A DNA stretch of 64,000 nucleotides from Paracoccaceae bacterium (GTDB lineage: Bacteria > Pseudomonadota > Alphaproteobacteria > Rhodobacterales > Rhodobacteraceae). Below the pieces are notes generated by a model. The model was not told the origin of the DNA. It made no database searches and saw only the letters and a list, made by a program, of their open reading frames with translations. The stretch covers positions 82,903 to 146,902 of the forward strand of contig CACOXV010000001.1 in assembly GCA_902631295.1 (NCBI GenBank), given 5' to 3'. Below, piece after piece: positions 51,414 through 63,970 of the stretch; the first letter of the stretch is position 1, and each line of letters starts with the position of its first letter. A program made the translations under genes and the position numbers.

Positions 51414-52055
51414 TTAACTTAATACTTTTTTGAAGCTATCACGGACCTCTTCCATGGATAATAAGCCATTTATGGAAATTAAATTTCCTTTGGCAAAGTA
51501 ATACCCAAGAAGAGGCGATGTCTTCTTATAATACTCCATTAATCGCTGCTTCAAACTTTCCTCATTATCATCCGCCCTACGTTTCACATCCGTGCTACCG
51601 CAACTAGTACACTTTCCATCCGATGGCCAAGGCTTCGTTTCATCGTGGTAAACTTGACCACAACCACCACAGGTTGACCTTCCTGCTATTCTTTTGATCA
51701 ATGCTTTATCGTCAACTTGAATTTCGATAACGCTATCTAATTTAATATCACAATCGTTAAGTAGTTTACCCAAGGCATCAGCTTGTGCTAGTGTCCGAGG
51801 AAACCCATCAAATATGAAACCTGTACCCTTTTCGCCGTCTAATTTCTCTTTAATTAGGCCTATTACTATTTCATCAGTGACAAGGTCACCTCTAGACATA
51901 ACATCAGCAACAAGCTTTCCCATTTCAGTTCCGCTATCCTTCGCGTCACGGAGCATATCACCCGTCGAAAGCTGGACCATACCAAGAGCTTCCACCAAAA
52001 ATTGAGCTTGTGTCCCTTTACCGGCACCAGGAGGTCCTAGAAGGATAATATTCAT
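51414..52055 (-). CDS. adk: adenylate kinase
   Basis: '[22 protein letters not shown]', '[16 protein letters not shown]', zinc-type lid '[11 protein letters not shown]'. Confidence 0.96.
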   Translation of the reverse strand: MNIILLGPPGAGKGTQAQFLVEALGMVQLSTGDMLRDAKDSGTEMGKLVADVMSRGDLVTDEIVIGLIKEKLDGEKGTGFIFDGFPRTLAQADALGKLLNDCDIKLDSVIEIQVDDKALIKRIAGRSTCGGCGQVYHDETKPWPSDGKCTSCGSTDVKRRADDNEESLKQRLMEYYKKTSPLLGYYFAKGNLISINGLLSMEEVRDSFKKVLS

Positions 52056-53413
52056 TTACGGGCAGCTCCACGACGCCTCTTGCTACGCGATTTTCCCCTA
52101 AGCTGTGATTTCTGAATCAAACTTTCATATTGATGCGCAAGCAAATGACTTTGCACCTGTTGGATAGTATCCATAGTTACTGATACCACAATTAACACCG
52201 ATGTTCCGCCGAAGTAGAAAGGTATCGCAAATTGGCCTCTCAGAATTTCGGGTAGCAAACAAACTCCACCTAGATAACCCGCTCCAAGCACTAGAACTCT
52301 GTTTAAAACATACTCTAAGTGCTCAGATGTTTTTTTACCTGGCCTAATACCCGGAATGAAGCCATTTTGGTTTTTCAGATTTTCAGCAACATCATCAGGC
52401 TTGAAGGACACATTAAAAGTATAAAAGTAAGTGAAAAATACGATCATCAGCGTAAAAAAAGCCAAATACAGGGGCTGACCAGGTCCAAAATATGCGAGAA
52501 TAGTAGACATTACAGGGCCTGTTTGGGATCCAGAAAACGTACTGACCGTTGTAGGAAGTAGTAGCAATGAGCTAGCAAAAATTGCAGGTATAACACCGGC
52601 GGGATTCACTTTTACGGGCAAATGAGAATTCTGGCCTTCCATCACTTTCATCCCAACTTGACGTCTGGGATATTGAATTAAAACCTTGCGCAAGGCCCGC
52701 TCCATGAAGACAACAAATGCAATGGTCGCGATTACCATAACAATTACGCCAATTATTACTGCGGGGCTTAATGCTCCAGATCGACCAGAAGCGAAGAATT
52801 GAGCCAATGCGGCTGGAACTTCTGCAATAATGCCAACAAAAATAATCAATGATATTCCATTACCTACTCCGCGGGCTGTGATTTGCTCCCCAAGCCACAT
52901 CAAAAACATCGTTCCACCAACTAAGGTAATCAAACACGACAGCCTAAAGAATAGGCCGGGGTCTGTAACTAAGTCACCACTTTCAAGGCTCACAGCAAGT
53001 CCATAGGCCTGCAAAGTAGCTAATGCCACAGTGCCGTATCGCGTATATTGGTTTATTTTTTTTCTACCTTGCTCTCCCTCTTTTTTCAATTGCTCTAATG
53101 AGGGCACCATAGATGTAAGTAACTGCACAATAATCGATGCTGAAATATAAGGCATGATCCCCAGAGCAAAGATACCCATTCTACCAAGGGCACCACCAGT
53201 AAACATGGTTAGCATTCCACCGATACCTGATTGCGCTTGCTCCATGAAATCTCTTAAGGCAACACCATCTATTCCTGGGACAGGAATGAAGGTTCCTAAG
53301 CGATACACAATCAACAAACCAAGTGTAAATAATATGCGACTACGAAGTTCCGTGGCCTTACCTAAAGCCGACCAACTTGTATTCGCCGCCATTTGCTCTA
53401 CTGCAGATACCAT
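52052..53413 (-). CDS. secY: preprotein translocase subunit SecY
   Basis: '[24 protein letters not shown]', '[16 protein letters not shown]', '[16 protein letters not shown]'. Confidence 0.97.
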   Translation of the reverse strand: MVSAVEQMAANTSWSALGKATELRSRILFTLGLLIVYRLGTFIPVPGIDGVALRDFMEQAQSGIGGMLTMFTGGALGRMGIFALGIMPYISASIIVQLLTSMVPSLEQLKKEGEQGRKKINQYTRYGTVALATLQAYGLAVSLESGDLVTDPGLFFRLSCLITLVGGTMFLMWLGEQITARGVGNGISLIIFVGIIAEVPAALAQFFASGRSGALSPAVIIGVIVMVIATIAFVVFMERALRKVLIQYPRRQVGMKVMEGQNSHLPVKVNPAGVIPAIFASSLLLLPTTVSTFSGSQTGPVMSTILAYFGPGQPLYLAFFTLMIVFFTYFYTFNVSFKPDDVAENLKNQNGFIPGIRPGKKTSEHLEYVLNRVLVLGAGYLGGVCLLPEILRGQFAIPFYFGGTSVLIVVSVTMDTIQQVQSHLLAHQYESLIQKSQLRGKSRSKRRRGAARK

Positions 53414-53492
53414 TTATTTCTCTCTGTTTAACGACATAGTCCCAGTTACTATTAGCAGTACTTTAAAAAGTGACCGGCAGGATCTTCCAGGA

Positions 53493-53963
53493 CTAGTTTG
53501 ATGTTTCCGAAGTTAATGTCAAGCTACCGCCTGCCTTCTCTACGGCTTCTATTGCTGATTTAGAAGCTCCTGTAACAGCTATATTAATTTTGGATTTTAT
53601 CTCACCCTTGGAAAGAACTCTCACTCCATCCAACTTACGCCTTACTAATCCAGTCTCTACCAAAAGATCTTCAGTAATGTCATTTTTAGTGTTAAGCTTC
53701 CCAGCCTCGATAAATTTTTCAATTATTCCGAGATTGACAATAGCATATTTTTTTCTGTTTGGTTTATTAAATCCACGCTTTGGTAGCCTCTGATAGAGAG
53801 GCATTTGCCCACCTTCATAACCATTTATAGAAACACCAGAACGAGACTTTTGTCCTTTAATCCCTCTGCCTGCAGTTTTTCCTTTGCCGGACCCTACACC
53901 TCTGGCAACGCGTTTCTTTTTCTTAACTGCGCCTTCATTATCTCTTATTTCGTTAAGTTTCAT
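53493..53963 (-). CDS. rplO: 50S ribosomal protein L15
   Basis: '[43 protein letters not shown]'. Confidence 0.97.
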   Translation of the reverse strand: MKLNEIRDNEGAVKKKKRVARGVGSGKGKTAGRGIKGQKSRSGVSINGYEGGQMPLYQRLPKRGFNKPNRKKYAIVNLGIIEKFIEAGKLNTKNDITEDLLVETGLVRRKLDGVRVLSKGEIKSKINIAVTGASKSAIEAVEKAGGSLTLTSETSN

Positions 53964-54099
53964 GTCGCTTCTCCTTTTTGCCGGAATTACCTCCCGGTTG
54001 CGACGAAAGAGGTAAACACAGCCTTCAATTAATATTACCTACAGTAATTATACCTTAATAGGTCGGGATATCTAACTAGTTGACAACCCCTGGATTCCT

Positions 54100-54288
54100 T
54101 TAATTTTTTTCCTCAACAATCTCAACTAAATGTGGTATTTTCCGTACCATGCCTCGAACCGACGGAGTATCCTCGAGCTCACGGGTTTTATGCATTTTAT
54201 TAAGACCTAAACCTATCAATGTTTGTCGCTGTTTAGCCGGGCGCCTGATGGGAGACCCAATTTGTTTAACAACTATTGTTTTAGCCAT
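54100..54288 (-). CDS. rpmD: 50S ribosomal protein L30
   Basis: '[51 protein letters not shown]'. Confidence 0.96.
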   Translation of the reverse strand: MAKTIVVKQIGSPIRRPAKQRQTLIGLGLNKMHKTRELEDTPSVRGMVRKIPHLVEIVEEKN

Positions 54289-54300
54289 TTCAGCCTTCCT

Positions 54301-54861
54301 TTATGCTTCTACTGCTTCTGTAGTAGGAGCCTCTTCACGACGAAGAATATCTGCTACTTTCTTACCACGTCGCTGGGCAACCATCCTGGGTGAAGCCTCT
54401 TTTTTTAGACCATCTAATGTAGCACGGATCATGTTGTAAGGGTTCTGCGACCCAATTGATTTTGCTACCACATCCTGTATGCCCAACATCTCAAAAACAG
54501 CACGCATTGGACCTCCAGCAATAATACCAGTACCAGTTGGAGCAGTACGCATTACAACTTTCCCAGCGCCATGGCGACCCTCCATGTCATGATGCAGGGT
54601 CCTACCTTCTCGCAATGGAACACGTATCATATTCCTTTTGGCCTGCTCAGTTGCTTTTCTTATGGCCTCCGGCACTTCTTTTGCCTTACCTTTCCCAAAT
54701 CCTACTCGACCCTTTTGATCACCAACAACTACCAAAGCTGCGAAACCAAAGCGCTTACCGCCTTTCACAGTTTTTGAAACACGATTAATTGCCACAAGAC
54801 GATCTGAAAACTCAGGAGCGGCTTCATCGCGACGACCTTTATTATTGGGTTCTCTTGCCAT
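54301..54861 (-). CDS. rpsE: 30S ribosomal protein S5
   Basis: '[50 protein letters not shown]'. Confidence 0.97.
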   Translation of the reverse strand: MAREPNNKGRRDEAAPEFSDRLVAINRVSKTVKGGKRFGFAALVVVGDQKGRVGFGKGKAKEVPEAIRKATEQAKRNMIRVPLREGRTLHHDMEGRHGAGKVVMRTAPTGTGIIAGGPMRAVFEMLGIQDVVAKSIGSQNPYNMIRATLDGLKKEASPRMVAQRRGKKVADILRREEAPTTEAVEA

Positions 54862-54875
54862 ACTTTAACCTCTCC

Positions 54876-55235
54876 TTAAAATTTCAGGCCGCCCTCACGG
54901 GCAGCATCTGCTAGAGCCTTAATTCCACCGTGGAACAAAAAACCACCACGATCAAAATAACATTCTACCACACCAGCTTTCTTTGCACGATCCGCCAGCA
55001 TTTTTCCGACCTTTGAAGATGCATCAACATTGTTTTTACCAACTACACCTAAACTTTTCTCAAGCGACGAAGCTGCAGCTAACGTAACACCGTTAACATC
55101 ATCAATTAATTGAGCACTAATATTTTTATTACTCCTATGAACTGAAAGCCGTACACGCCCCGAGTTAACTTTTCTTAACTTATTTCTGACGCGCAAGCGC
55201 CGTTTTAGAAAAAGTTGCCGTTTGGAATTTGCCAT
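54876..55235 (-). CDS. rplR: 50S ribosomal protein L18
   Basis: '[46 protein letters not shown]'. Confidence 0.97.
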   Translation of the reverse strand: MANSKRQLFLKRRLRVRNKLRKVNSGRVRLSVHRSNKNISAQLIDDVNGVTLAAASSLEKSLGVVGKNNVDASSKVGKMLADRAKKAGVVECYFDRGGFLFHGGIKALADAAREGGLKF

Positions 55236-55244
55236 TTTATTGCC

Positions 55245-55778
55245 CTACTTCTTCTTACCTTCTTTACGGAAGATATATTCACCTTTATACCGTATACCCT
55301 TGCCTTTATATGGCTCCGGCTTCCTCCATTCCCTAATGTTCGCTGCTACTTGGCCAACTCTTTGTGCGTCTATGCCTTCCACCACAATCTCCGTTTGCTT
55401 TGGTGCCGTCACCGTAACATCCGATGGAGAAGTGTAGTCAACATCATGAGATAAGCCAAGGTTCAGTTTAAGTATGTTCCCCTGCATCTGCGCCCGATAT
55501 CCAACTCCTTGAATTTCCAGCTCCTTCTTGAAACCCTCATTTACCCCAGTAACACAATTTGCAACCATTGTGCGGCTCATACCCCACTGCTGACGTGCTC
55601 GTTTCGATTTGCCTCTTGGACTTACTACTACCTTACCGTCTTCAACCGCTAGTGTGACATCATCAGATGCGGTAAAACTTCTTACACCTTTTGGCCCTTT
55701 AACCTCTATAGTCTGCCCTGAAACTGCAGCGCTAACACCTGCCGGAAGTTCTACTGGCTTTTTCCCTATACGCGACAT
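55245..55778 (-). CDS. rplF: 50S ribosomal protein L6
   Basis: '[31 protein letters not shown]'; start set at MSRIGKK within ORF 55245..55805. Confidence 0.97.
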   Translation of the reverse strand: MSRIGKKPVELPAGVSAAVSGQTIEVKGPKGVRSFTASDDVTLAVEDGKVVVSPRGKSKRARQQWGMSRTMVANCVTGVNEGFKKELEIQGVGYRAQMQGNILKLNLGLSHDVDYTSPSDVTVTAPKQTEIVVEGIDAQRVGQVAANIREWRKPEPYKGKGIRYKGEYIFRKEGKKK

Positions 55779-55789
55779 TTCAAGCTCCC

Positions 55790-56182
55790 TTAGAATACGG
55801 TGCAAAGCACTTCGCCACCAACATTATTGGCACGAGCGTTCGAATCAGACATTATACCTTTAGGCGTTGATACAATGGAAACACCTAAACCCTGCCGAAC
55901 TTGTGGGATGTTCTTGACCCCAAGATAAACCCTACGCCCAGGCTTTGATACGCGTTTAATATCTCTAATCACTGGCAAACCATCGTAATACTTAAGACTT
56001 ATTTCCAACATTGGGTGGCCAGTGGTGTCAGTCGTCTTTTCATAACCACGAATGTAGCCTTCATCCAAAAGGACGTCTAAAACCCAAGCCCGTAATTTGG
56101 AGGCTGGCGTAAGCACGGTCGACTTACCTCTCAACTGAGAGTTCCTCATTCTAGTAAGCATATCACCAATAGGATCATTCAT
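55790..56182 (-). CDS. rpsH: 30S ribosomal protein S8
   Basis: '[23 protein letters not shown]…[26 protein letters not shown]'. Confidence 0.97.
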   Translation of the reverse strand: MNDPIGDMLTRMRNSQLRGKSTVLTPASKLRAWVLDVLLDEGYIRGYEKTTDTTGHPMLEISLKYYDGLPVIRDIKRVSKPGRRVYLGVKNIPQVRQGLGVSIVSTPKGIMSDSNARANNVGGEVLCTVF

Positions 56183-56194
56183 GTCTATTCTCTC

Positions 56195-56500
56195 CTACCA
56201 ACTTGACTTTACCATCCCAGGCATTTGCCCAGATGATCCTAATTCTCGCAAAGCAATACGAGAGACCTTTAATTTTCTGTAGTAAGCGTGTGGCCGTCCA
56301 GTCAATTGACAGCGATTATGCATACGATTAGCAGCTGAATTTCTAGGTAATTTAGCTAGTTTCAAACGAGCTTTAAAACGTTCCTCCATTGGAAGGCTAT
56401 TATCTTTGGCTATCTCTTTTAACTCGGCACGTTTTGCTGCGTATCTATTCACCAATCTGGTGCGCTTCTTTTCGCGTTCAATCATTGCTTTTTTTGCCAT
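56195..56500 (-). CDS. rpsN: 30S ribosomal protein S14
   Basis: '[28 protein letters not shown]…[40 protein letters not shown]'. Confidence 0.97.
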   Translation of the reverse strand: MAKKAMIEREKKRTRLVNRYAAKRAELKEIAKDNSLPMEERFKARLKLAKLPRNSAANRMHNRCQLTGRPHAYYRKLKVSRIALRELGSSGQMPGMVKSSW

Positions 56501-56519
56501 CTTTATATTCCTCTCGCGC

Positions 56520-57092
56520 TCAGTTACTAAAAGGCATATTGAAATGCCCCAGTAGAGATTTAGCCTCTGCGTCCGTTTTAGCAGTGGTGGTGATAACTAC
56601 ATCTAGCCCCCAATCCTCATCAATTTTGTCGAAATCAATTTCTGGAAATACAATGTGCTCTCTTATTCCGAAAGCGTAATTACCCCTACCGTCAAATGAC
56701 TTACTGGAAAGCCCACGAAAATCCCGAATCCTAGGCATTGCAACGGTAGTCAAGCGATCCATAAACTCATACATTCGGGCGCCACGTAGAGTTACTTTCG
56801 CACCCATCGGCATATCCTCGCGCACCCTAAAACCAGCGATAGATTTTTTGGCTCGTGTCATTATAGCCTGCTGTCCTGCTATCAAAGTCAAATCGTTCTG
56901 TGCTGATTTAGCCTTTTTGCTGTCTTTAACGGCAGCACGGCCACAACCAATGTTTAAAACAATTTTTTCTAACTTTGGAATCATCATATCGTTTTTGTAG
57001 CCAAACTCTTCCTTCAAAGCGCCTCGAATTTTAGTTTTATATTCGTCCTGCAATCGTGGTGTATAATTTGCTTTATCAAGCATCGATAACAT
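56520..57092 (-). CDS. rplE: 50S ribosomal protein L5
   Basis: '[17 protein letters not shown]', '[25 protein letters not shown]'. Confidence 0.97.
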   Translation of the reverse strand: MLSMLDKANYTPRLQDEYKTKIRGALKEEFGYKNDMMIPKLEKIVLNIGCGRAAVKDSKKAKSAQNDLTLIAGQQAIMTRAKKSIAGFRVREDMPMGAKVTLRGARMYEFMDRLTTVAMPRIRDFRGLSSKSFDGRGNYAFGIREHIVFPEIDFDKIDEDWGLDVVITTTAKTDAEAKSLLGHFNMPFSN

Positions 57093-57387
57093 CCCCCGTT
57101 GTCTTTGCTACACGTAATTTTTTACCACCTTCAATCTTGAAACCTACACGCGTAGCCTTTCCGTTTTTATCCATTAAAGATAAATTCGAAAGATGAATTG
57201 GCATGGCTTTGGGCAAACGTCCACCTTGAGTTGTTTGTGTCTGTTTTTGATGGCGAATTGCCATATTAATGCCATCAACAATTGCTTTACCAGATTTGGG
57301 CGCTACCGATGTCACCTTACCCTTTTTACCTTTGTCCTTGCCTGCAAGCACAATGACTTCATCACCTTTTTTTAATTTAGCGGCCAT
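57076..57387 (-). CDS. rplX: 50S ribosomal protein L24
   Basis: '[42 protein letters not shown]'. Confidence 0.97.
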   Translation of the reverse strand: MAAKLKKGDEVIVLAGKDKGKKGKVTSVAPKSGKAIVDGINMAIRHQKQTQTTQGGRLPKAMPIHLSNLSLMDKNGKATRVGFKIEGGKKLRVAKTTGDVIDA

Positions 57388-57755
57388 TATAACACCTCCG
57401 GGGCGAGCGATATTATTTTCATAAAATTCTTTGCACGTAGTTCTCTCACTACCGGCCCAAAGATACGGGTACCAATTGGCTCCCCGCTGTTGCTGAGAAT
57501 TACTGCCGCATTACTGTCGAAACGAATAGCAGTACCATCATCTCTACGTACTTCTTTGGATGTTCTCACAACAACTGCTTTCCGAACATCACCCTTCTTA
57601 ACTCGGCCCCTAGGGATGGCTTCTTTTACTGAAACAACTATTACGTCACCGACGGAAGCATACTTTCGCTTCGAGCCACCTAGCACTTTGATGCACTGAA
57701 CACGACGAGCGCCTGAGTTATCAGCGACATCCAGATTTGTTTGCATCTGGATCAT
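57387..57755 (-). CDS. rplN: 50S ribosomal protein L14
   Basis: '[46 protein letters not shown]'. Confidence 0.98.
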   Translation of the reverse strand: MIQMQTNLDVADNSGARRVQCIKVLGGSKRKYASVGDVIVVSVKEAIPRGRVKKGDVRKAVVVRTSKEVRRDDGTAIRFDSNAAVILSNSGEPIGTRIFGPVVRELRAKNFMKIISLAPEVL

Positions 57756-57833
57756 AATTCTTCTCCCGACCTATGAGGGGCTAATGCTTTTGCCTTTTCC
57801 CCAGGGTTTCGTAAAATCGCGAAAGCTTAGAAA

Positions 57834-58064
57834 TTAAGTCTCAAGCACTTCCCAACGTTTAGTTTTCGATTTTGGCGCACATTCCATAATGCGCACCGCA
57901 TCACCCACTTTGAAAGCGTTGTTTTCATCATGAGCTCTGTATTTCTTGGATTTCCGGATCGTTTTCTGCATGACTGGATGCTTAAACCGACGCTCAACAG
58001 ATACAGTGATCGTCTGTGCGTTAGAGTCGGACGTTACAACACCTTGTAATACTCGTTTTGGCAT
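57834..58064 (-). CDS. rpsQ: 30S ribosomal protein S17
   Basis: '[49 protein letters not shown]'. Confidence 0.97.
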   Translation of the reverse strand: MPKRVLQGVVTSDSNAQTITVSVERRFKHPVMQKTIRKSKKYRAHDENNAFKVGDAVRIMECAPKSKTKRWEVLET

Positions 58065-58074
58065 CTTAAGCTCC

Positions 58075-58272
58075 CTATTCCCCAGGATCTGTTTGCTGAT
58101 TTAAAATGGTCAAGACACGAGCTGTATCTCGCTTTACTTTTCTCATCCTAGCTGTATTTTCCAACTGCCCAGTAGCCTGCTGAAAACGCAAATTAAAAGA
58201 TTCTTTTTTCAATGTAGCCAACTGCTCACGCAATTGATCAGGCGTTTTATCGCGTAATTCTTGGGCGTTCAT
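58075..58272 (-). CDS. rpmC: 50S ribosomal protein L29
   Basis: '[57 protein letters not shown]'. Confidence 0.97.
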   Translation of the reverse strand: MNAQELRDKTPDQLREQLATLKKESFNLRFQQATGQLENTARMRKVKRDTARVLTILNQQTDPGE

Positions 58273-58455
58273 AGCCTATCCTTTTTCAAACACCAGTAAG
58301 CCCCATGAGGGTTACTTATATTCTGGTGGAGATTACTGTATTCCACTGCTTACGATTCTAAAGAATCGATTAAAGATAGGAGCTGATACAGTTTTATTTA
58401 TTGAATGGCAACACCCGTTTAAAATTAATTACGTCTATTTAAAAAAAACGAATTC

Positions 58456-59091
58456 GTGTATAAAACGATAATGAAAGCAATAAAACCATTATTTGTAACA
58501 CAGTTGTATGTATCTAAATTATCCGACATCAATGGGATAGATATTCTAGAGCTGGAGGCGTCTTGTCACTCGATCGCCGAAGATGATCTAGCCGGCCAGA
58601 AATGGTGCGAAGACAATGGATATCAGGGTTACACAAGCTACGCTTCTTTAACAGATCTTGTTTGGCGTTTCCCAATTTTCAATGAATTAAAAGACATTTT
58701 GGATCTTCATGTTGCACGCTTTGTAAAAAATTTAGACTTCGATCTTAACAATCGAGATCTTATACTTGAGGATATGTGGATTAACATTCTAAATGATGGG
58801 GGTTCACACGGATCACACATTCATCCACACTCGGCAATTTCTGGCACAACATATGTATCAATTCCAAAAGAGGCTGGGGAAATTAGATTTGAGGATCCTA
58901 GGTTACAATTGATGATGTCAGCACCGCCGCGAAAAATAGACGCAAGGCCTGAGTTAAAAACATTTCACACTCACAAGCCAGCCGCAGGGGAAGTACTTTT
59001 GTGGGAGAGCTGGCTTAGGCACGAAGTTCGACAAAACCAAGCAGGTTTAGAAAGAGTATCAATCAGCTTTAATTATAAGTGGTCTGAATGA
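58456..59091 (+). CDS. TIGR02466-like putative 2OG-Fe(II) oxygenase, antisense inside the ribosomal protein operon
   Basis: 'NDGGSHGSHIHPHSAISGTTYVSIPKEAGEIRFEDPRLQLMMSAPPR…PAAGEVLLWESWLRHEVRQNQAGLERVSISFNYKW' matches that family's conserved blocks. Confidence 0.85.
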   Translation: MYKTIMKAIKPLFVTQLYVSKLSDINGIDILELEASCHSIAEDDLAGQKWCEDNGYQGYTSYASLTDLVWRFPIFNELKDILDLHVARFVKNLDFDLNNRDLILEDMWINILNDGGSHGSHIHPHSAISGTTYVSIPKEAGEIRFEDPRLQLMMSAPPRKIDARPELKTFHTHKPAAGEVLLWESWLRHEVRQNQAGLERVSISFNYKWSE

Positions 59092-59159
59092 TGAAAATCT
59101 TGTTCTAGTTATAGACCCGTAAGCCACATGTCCAAGATTTACTGATATAATCTATCTGT

Positions 59160-59573
59160 TTACCAATCTTCTCTAACGACAACCCTAGATTTTATAGGAA
59201 GTTTCATTGCTGCTAAACGCAAAGCTTCCCTAGCTATATCATCGTTTACGCCATCAATCTCAAACATAACTCTGCCAGGCTTTACTTTAGCAGCCCAAAA
59301 ATCGACTGAACCTTTTCCTTTACCCATTCGCACTTCTGTAGGTTTTGAAGTGACTGGTGTGTCTGGAAAAATTCTTATCCACACGCGGCCTTGTCTTTTC
59401 ATATGACGGGTCATGGCCCTACGAGCGGCCTCTATTTGCCTTGCGGTAACTCGCTCTGGCTGGAGAGCCTTTAATCCATAAGTACCAAAATTTAAGTCGG
59501 ACCCACCTTTGGCCTCACCTTTGATGCGGCCCTTATGCATTTTACGAAACTTTGTACGCTTTGGTTGCAGCAT
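59160..59573 (-). CDS. rplP: 50S ribosomal protein L16
   Basis: '[71 protein letters not shown]'. Confidence 0.98.
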   Translation of the reverse strand: MLQPKRTKFRKMHKGRIKGEAKGGSDLNFGTYGLKALQPERVTARQIEAARRAMTRHMKRQGRVWIRIFPDTPVTSKPTEVRMGKGKGSVDFWAAKVKPGRVMFEIDGVNDDIAREALRLAAMKLPIKSRVVVREDW

Positions 59574-59584
59574 TTTTTATCTCC

Positions 59585-60292
59585 TTACCGACGCGTCGAT
59601 GCACCGCGCGGTGCCGGTCCGTCTTGCAGCTCTTGTGCACGTCTGTCTCGAGCCTGTGGATCATGTTCCATAATCTCACCTTTGAATATCCAAACTTTTA
59701 CACCAATTATTCCATAAGGTGTCGAAGCTTCCACATTAGCATAATCAACATCCGCTCTCAGAGTGTGTAAAGGCACTCGACCCTCACGGTACCATTCTGT
59801 TCTCGCTATTTCTGCTCCGCCAAGTCGTCCCGCAACGTTTACTCTGATGCCCAAAGCACCCATTCTCATTGCGTTCTGAACCGCACGTTTCATCGCTCTT
59901 CTAAATGACACTCGCCTTTCCAACTGCTGCGAAATACTTTCTCCAACAAGTTGAGCATCCAACTCTGGCTTCCGCACCTCTACTATGTTTAGGTGTAGAT
60001 CTGACTCGGTCATGTTAGCTAATTTTTGACGTAAAGTTTCAATGTCGGCACCCTTTTTACCGATTATAACGCCTGGTCTGGCTGTATGTATTGTAACTCG
60101 ACATTTTTTATGAGGACGTTCAATTATAACTCGAGCTACTCCTGCTTGAGAACACTCGTCCTTGATAAAATCCCGCATACGGAGGTCTTCTAGAAGCAGA
60201 TCTCCGTAATCCTTAGTATCTGCATACCAACGACTATCCCAAGTGCGATTTACCTGAAGCCGCATTCCTATTGGATTAACTTTCTGACCCAT
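59585..60292 (-). CDS. rpsC: 30S ribosomal protein S3
   Basis: '[42 protein letters not shown]'. Confidence 0.98.
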   Translation of the reverse strand: MGQKVNPIGMRLQVNRTWDSRWYADTKDYGDLLLEDLRMRDFIKDECSQAGVARVIIERPHKKCRVTIHTARPGVIIGKKGADIETLRQKLANMTESDLHLNIVEVRKPELDAQLVGESISQQLERRVSFRRAMKRAVQNAMRMGALGIRVNVAGRLGGAEIARTEWYREGRVPLHTLRADVDYANVEASTPYGIIGVKVWIFKGEIMEHDPQARDRRAQELQDGPAPRGASTRR

Positions 60293-60672
60293 TAAGCCTG
60301 CTCCTCTAATTGACGAACTTTAATTGTTAATTCTGAAAAAGGTTTGATGATACGACCAAAGCGACCTCGAGCTCTCGGTCTGCCACGTTTCATTATCAAA
60401 TTTTTACCCACATACGCCTCTGAAACAATTAGCTCGTCGACATCTAAATTGTGGTTGTTTTCTGCATTAGCAATCGCTGACTGCAGACATTTCTTAACGT
60501 CAGCAGCAATCCTTTTCTTACTGAAAGTTAAATCGTTCAATGCTCGATCAACTTTTTTACCACGAATAAGTCCAGCAAGAAGGTTAAGTTTTTGAGGGCT
60601 CGTTTTCAACATCCGCAACTTTGCCATTGCTTCGTTGTCCGCCACACGGCGAGGATTCTTTTCTTTTCCCAT
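60292..60672 (-). CDS. rplV: 50S ribosomal protein L22
   Basis: '[55 protein letters not shown]'. Confidence 0.97.
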   Translation of the reverse strand: MGKEKNPRRVADNEAMAKLRMLKTSPQKLNLLAGLIRGKKVDRALNDLTFSKKRIAADVKKCLQSAIANAENNHNLDVDELIVSEAYVGKNLIMKRGRPRARGRFGRIIKPFSELTIKVRQLEEQA

Positions 60673-60677
60673 GGCCT

Positions 60678-60956
60678 TTACTTTCGTTTCGCTTTTTTGT
60701 CAGCACCATGACCATAGTAGGTGCGAGTTGGAGAGTACTCACCAAACTTTTGGCCTATCATATCTTCAGAAACAGAGACCGGAATATGCTTTCTACCGTT
60801 GTAGACGCCAAAAGTTAATCCAACGAACTGCGGAAGAATAGTAGATCGACGAGACCAAATTTTAATTACATCATTCCGACCACTTTCACGCGCTGCTTCA
60901 GCTTTTTTAAGCACATGAGCATCGACGAAGGGTCCCTTCCATAATGAACGTGACAT
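60678..60956 (-). CDS. rpsS: 30S ribosomal protein S19
   Basis: '[60 protein letters not shown]'. Confidence 0.98.
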   Translation of the reverse strand: MSRSLWKGPFVDAHVLKKAEAARESGRNDVIKIWSRRSTILPQFVGLTFGVYNGRKHIPVSVSEDMIGQKFGEYSPTRTYYGHGADKKAKRK

Positions 60957-60959
60957 CTA

Positions 60960-61802
60960 TCAGCGCCCTTTCTTCTTTGCGTGCCGCGAGCGAATAATTA
61001 GTTTCTGCGACGCTTTGTTTGTATTTCTTGTACGCTTCCCTTTGGTAGGCTTGCCCCAAGGAGTAACAGGATGTCGACCACCAGATGTTCGGCCTTCACC
61101 ACCACCATGCGGGTGGTCAATTGGATTCATCACAACACCCCGTACAGATGGACGAATACCCTTGTGACGCATTCTGCCCGCTTTACCATAATTCTGGTTT
61201 GAGTTATCTGGATTCGAAACTGCGCCAATAGTTGCAATGCACTCTTGCCGCACCATGCGCAATTCGCCCGACGACAACCGAATTTGTGCATATCCACCAT
61301 CACGACCCACAAATTGAGCATACGTCCCTGCTGCACGAGCAATTTGACCACCTTTACCAGGCTTCAACTCTATGTTGTGAACAATTGTACCAATCGGCAT
61401 ACCCGAGAATGGCATTGCATTTCCTGGTTTTACATCAGCTTTGGAAGATGCAACAACGTTATCCCCTACAGCCAACCTCTGTGGAGCCAAAATATATGCC
61501 TGTTCCCCGTCTTGGTATTTAATCAAGGCTATAAATGCCGTTCTGTTAGGATCGAATTCAATTCGCTCAACCGTTGCTAAAACATCAAATTTATTTCTCT
61601 TGAAATCAACTATTCTATAGAGCCGCTTGGCTCCACCACCGCGTCGGCGAGATGTAATTCGTCCGGTATTGTTCCGACCGCCAGATTTAGTAAGTCCCTC
61701 TGTAAGAGACTTAACTGGACGTCCTTTCCAAAGCTCCGAACGGTCAATCAGTACCAGCCCCCGCTGGCCCGGCGTCGTTGGTTTATACGACTTTAGTGCC
61801 AT
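60960..61802 (-). CDS. rplB: 50S ribosomal protein L2
   Basis: '[63 protein letters not shown]'; start set at MALKSYK in ORF 60960..61838. Confidence 0.98.
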   Translation of the reverse strand: MALKSYKPTTPGQRGLVLIDRSELWKGRPVKSLTEGLTKSGGRNNTGRITSRRRGGGAKRLYRIVDFKRNKFDVLATVERIEFDPNRTAFIALIKYQDGEQAYILAPQRLAVGDNVVASSKADVKPGNAMPFSGMPIGTIVHNIELKPGKGGQIARAAGTYAQFVGRDGGYAQIRLSSGELRMVRQECIATIGAVSNPDNSNQNYGKAGRMRHKGIRPSVRGVVMNPIDHPHGGGEGRTSGGRHPVTPWGKPTKGKRTRNTNKASQKLIIRSRHAKKKGR

Positions 61803-62022
61803 GCTTTCTGTCTTCCGTTTGCTTAAGCGACAAAGCAATGCTTTGCCGGTGGTAAAGCCCCCCGAGGGTGGCCGATTTAAAGCTGGTCAAAACGAATCTT
61901 AACCACCTCAGCGAAGGACGTATAACTACCTTTGTTAAAAAGGTCTAGGGCTTCGAAAACTTTGTTTCAGCTTTGTATATAAAGCACCTTAAAATTACAT
62001 CCAAAATAATAGCCTAAATGTG

Positions 62023-62319
62023 TTAGAGGCCAGTTGTTACATCAATAGTGTTACCGTCTTCCAGTGTCACAAAGGCCTTTTTTATATCTTTGCGACGTCC
62101 GAGGGCACCCCTAAAACGCTTTTGCTTACCTTTTGTAATAGAAGTATTTACGGCTTTAACCTTAACCCCAAATAGTGCTTCCACAGCTTCCTTAATTTGG
62201 GGCTTGTTACTGTCTATAGAAACTTCAAAAACAACTGCCCCATTTTCTGAAGCCATAGTAGATTTTTCTGTAACTAATGGCTTACGAATAATGTCATAAT
62301 GCTCTGCTTTAACACTCAT
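62023..62319 (-). CDS. rplW: 50S ribosomal protein L23
   Basis: '[52 protein letters not shown]'. Confidence 0.97.
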   Translation of the reverse strand: MSVKAEHYDIIRKPLVTEKSTMASENGAVVFEVSIDSNKPQIKEAVEALFGVKVKAVNTSITKGKQKRFRGALGRRKDIKKAFVTLEDGNTIDVTTGL

Positions 62320-62933
62320 CTTAAACGAGCCTCCAATGCTTCTACGCCAGCTTTTGTTATTACAAGAGTATCACGCTTCAAAATATCATAAACGTTAGCA
62401 CCCATAGACGGCAGTACGTCTAATCCTTCAATATTTTGCACAGCTTTGGCAAATGTATCGTTTACAGATGAACCATCAATTACCAGTGCGCGTTTCCACC
62501 CCAGGCTTTTAACTTGCTTTGCAAGCTCGGAGGTTTTACCAGAGCTGTGAGCTTGGTCAATCACAACTATAGATCCTGACTTAGCCTTTGCTGACAAAGC
62601 TAATTTAAGACCCAACCTTCTCACTTTTTTTGGTAAGTCGAATGCATGACTTCGGGGAGTTGGACCTTTATAAATACCACCTTTTCGAAAAATGGGTGCT
62701 CGCCGAGAACCGTGTCGAGCTCCGCCTGTGCCCTTTTGGCGATATATTTTCTTTGTGGAATAACTAACTTCACGCCGAGTTTTCACCTTATGAGTACCTG
62801 CTTGGGCACCATTTCGCTGCCATCTCACTACACGGTGCAAAATATCTGCTCGCGGCTCTAACCCAAAAACATCGTCGACCAACTCAACTGAACCAGCTTT
62901 CTTTCCATCCAGTTTTATAACATCAACTTTCAT
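62316..62933 (-). CDS. rplD: 50S ribosomal protein L4
   Basis: '[60 protein letters not shown]'. Confidence 0.97.
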   Translation of the reverse strand: MKVDVIKLDGKKAGSVELVDDVFGLEPRADILHRVVRWQRNGAQAGTHKVKTRREVSYSTKKIYRQKGTGGARHGSRRAPIFRKGGIYKGPTPRSHAFDLPKKVRRLGLKLALSAKAKSGSIVVIDQAHSSGKTSELAKQVKSLGWKRALVIDGSSVNDTFAKAVQNIEGLDVLPSMGANVYDILKRDTLVITKAGVEALEARLR

Positions 62934-63652
62934 ACCTCACCTCCCTCTGGCTGTGACGCCTCATCGATCTTTGACACATCAGAACGAAGCGCAGCAGGAA
63001 ACGGCACGTTATCGACAAGAGGTTTCTTCACAGAGTCTTTTATTGTCACCCAACCACCTTTAGAGCCTGGAACTGCACCCTTGATCATTATGAGACCTCG
63101 AGCAACATCAGTCTTAACTACCTGAAGGTTTTGGGTGGTAACTCTAACCGCTCCCATGTGACCTGCCATTTTCTTACCTTTGAATACCTTGCCTGGCCCT
63201 TGGCATTGCCCTGTCGAGCCATGAGATCGATGACTTATGGAAACACCGTGAGAGGCTCTTAAGCCCCCAAAATTATGGCGCTTCATAGCTCCTGCAAATC
63301 CTTTACCAATAGATGTCCCGGATACATCAACATATTGTCCTTCGACATAATGATCGGCAGTTATCTCAGCACCAACCTCGATCAGGTTTTCCGGTGCCAC
63401 CCGAAACTCTGCAAGCTTACGCTTGGGCTCAACTTTTGCTATTACAAATTGACCTCTGACAGGCTTCAAAACATTTTTTGCTTTGATAGACCCTGCACCA
63501 AGTTGAACAGCACTATATCCGTGTTGCTCATTAGTTCGTTGAGCCACAACTTGCAAGTTATCCATCTGAAGAACTGTAACAGGTATCTGCTTACCGTCTC
63601 CCATAAATAGTCGCGTCATTCCAATTTTTTTTGCTATAATACCAGAGCGCAT
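62930..63652 (-). CDS. rplC: 50S ribosomal protein L3
   Basis: '[32 protein letters not shown]', '[32 protein letters not shown]'. Confidence 0.97.
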   Translation of the reverse strand: MRSGIIAKKIGMTRLFMGDGKQIPVTVLQMDNLQVVAQRTNEQHGYSAVQLGAGSIKAKNVLKPVRGQFVIAKVEPKRKLAEFRVAPENLIEVGAEITADHYVEGQYVDVSGTSIGKGFAGAMKRHNFGGLRASHGVSISHRSHGSTGQCQGPGKVFKGKKMAGHMGAVRVTTQNLQVVKTDVARGLIMIKGAVPGSKGGWVTIKDSVKKPLVDNVPFPAALRSDVSKIDEASQPEGGEV

Positions 63653-63661
63653 TTTGCCCTC

Positions 63662-63970
63662 CTAAACAGAAATTTGAACATCAACACCAGCTGCTAGATC
63701 TAACTTCATAAGAGCATCTACAGTCTGTGGTGTTGGATCAACTATATCTAATAGCCGCTTATGTGTACGTATTTCAAATTGATCACGCGACTTTTTATTT
63801 ACATGTGGACCACGAAGAACAGTGAATTTTTCAATCTTGTTTGGAAGTGGAATAGGGCCTCGAACAGACGCACCTGTTCGCTTTGCAGTGTTTACTATCT
63901 CCTGTGTACTTGCATCAAGAACACGATAGTCAAAGGCTTTTAACCTGATACGAATATTTTGGCTTTGCAT
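63662..63970 (-). CDS. rpsJ: 30S ribosomal protein S10
   Basis: '[73 protein letters not shown]'. Confidence 0.98.
   Translation of the reverse strand: MQSQNIRIRLKAFDYRVLDASTQEIVNTAKRTGASVRGPIPLPNKIEKFTVLRGPHVNKKSRDQFEIRTHKRLLDIVDPTPQTVDALMKLDLAAGVDVQISV

Noticed and set aside
61627-61902. Plus-strand 91-aa ORF and other long ORFs antisense to ribosomal protein genes
   Set aside because: Antisense shadow ORFs of strongly coding minus-strand genes (rplB and others); no independent support.
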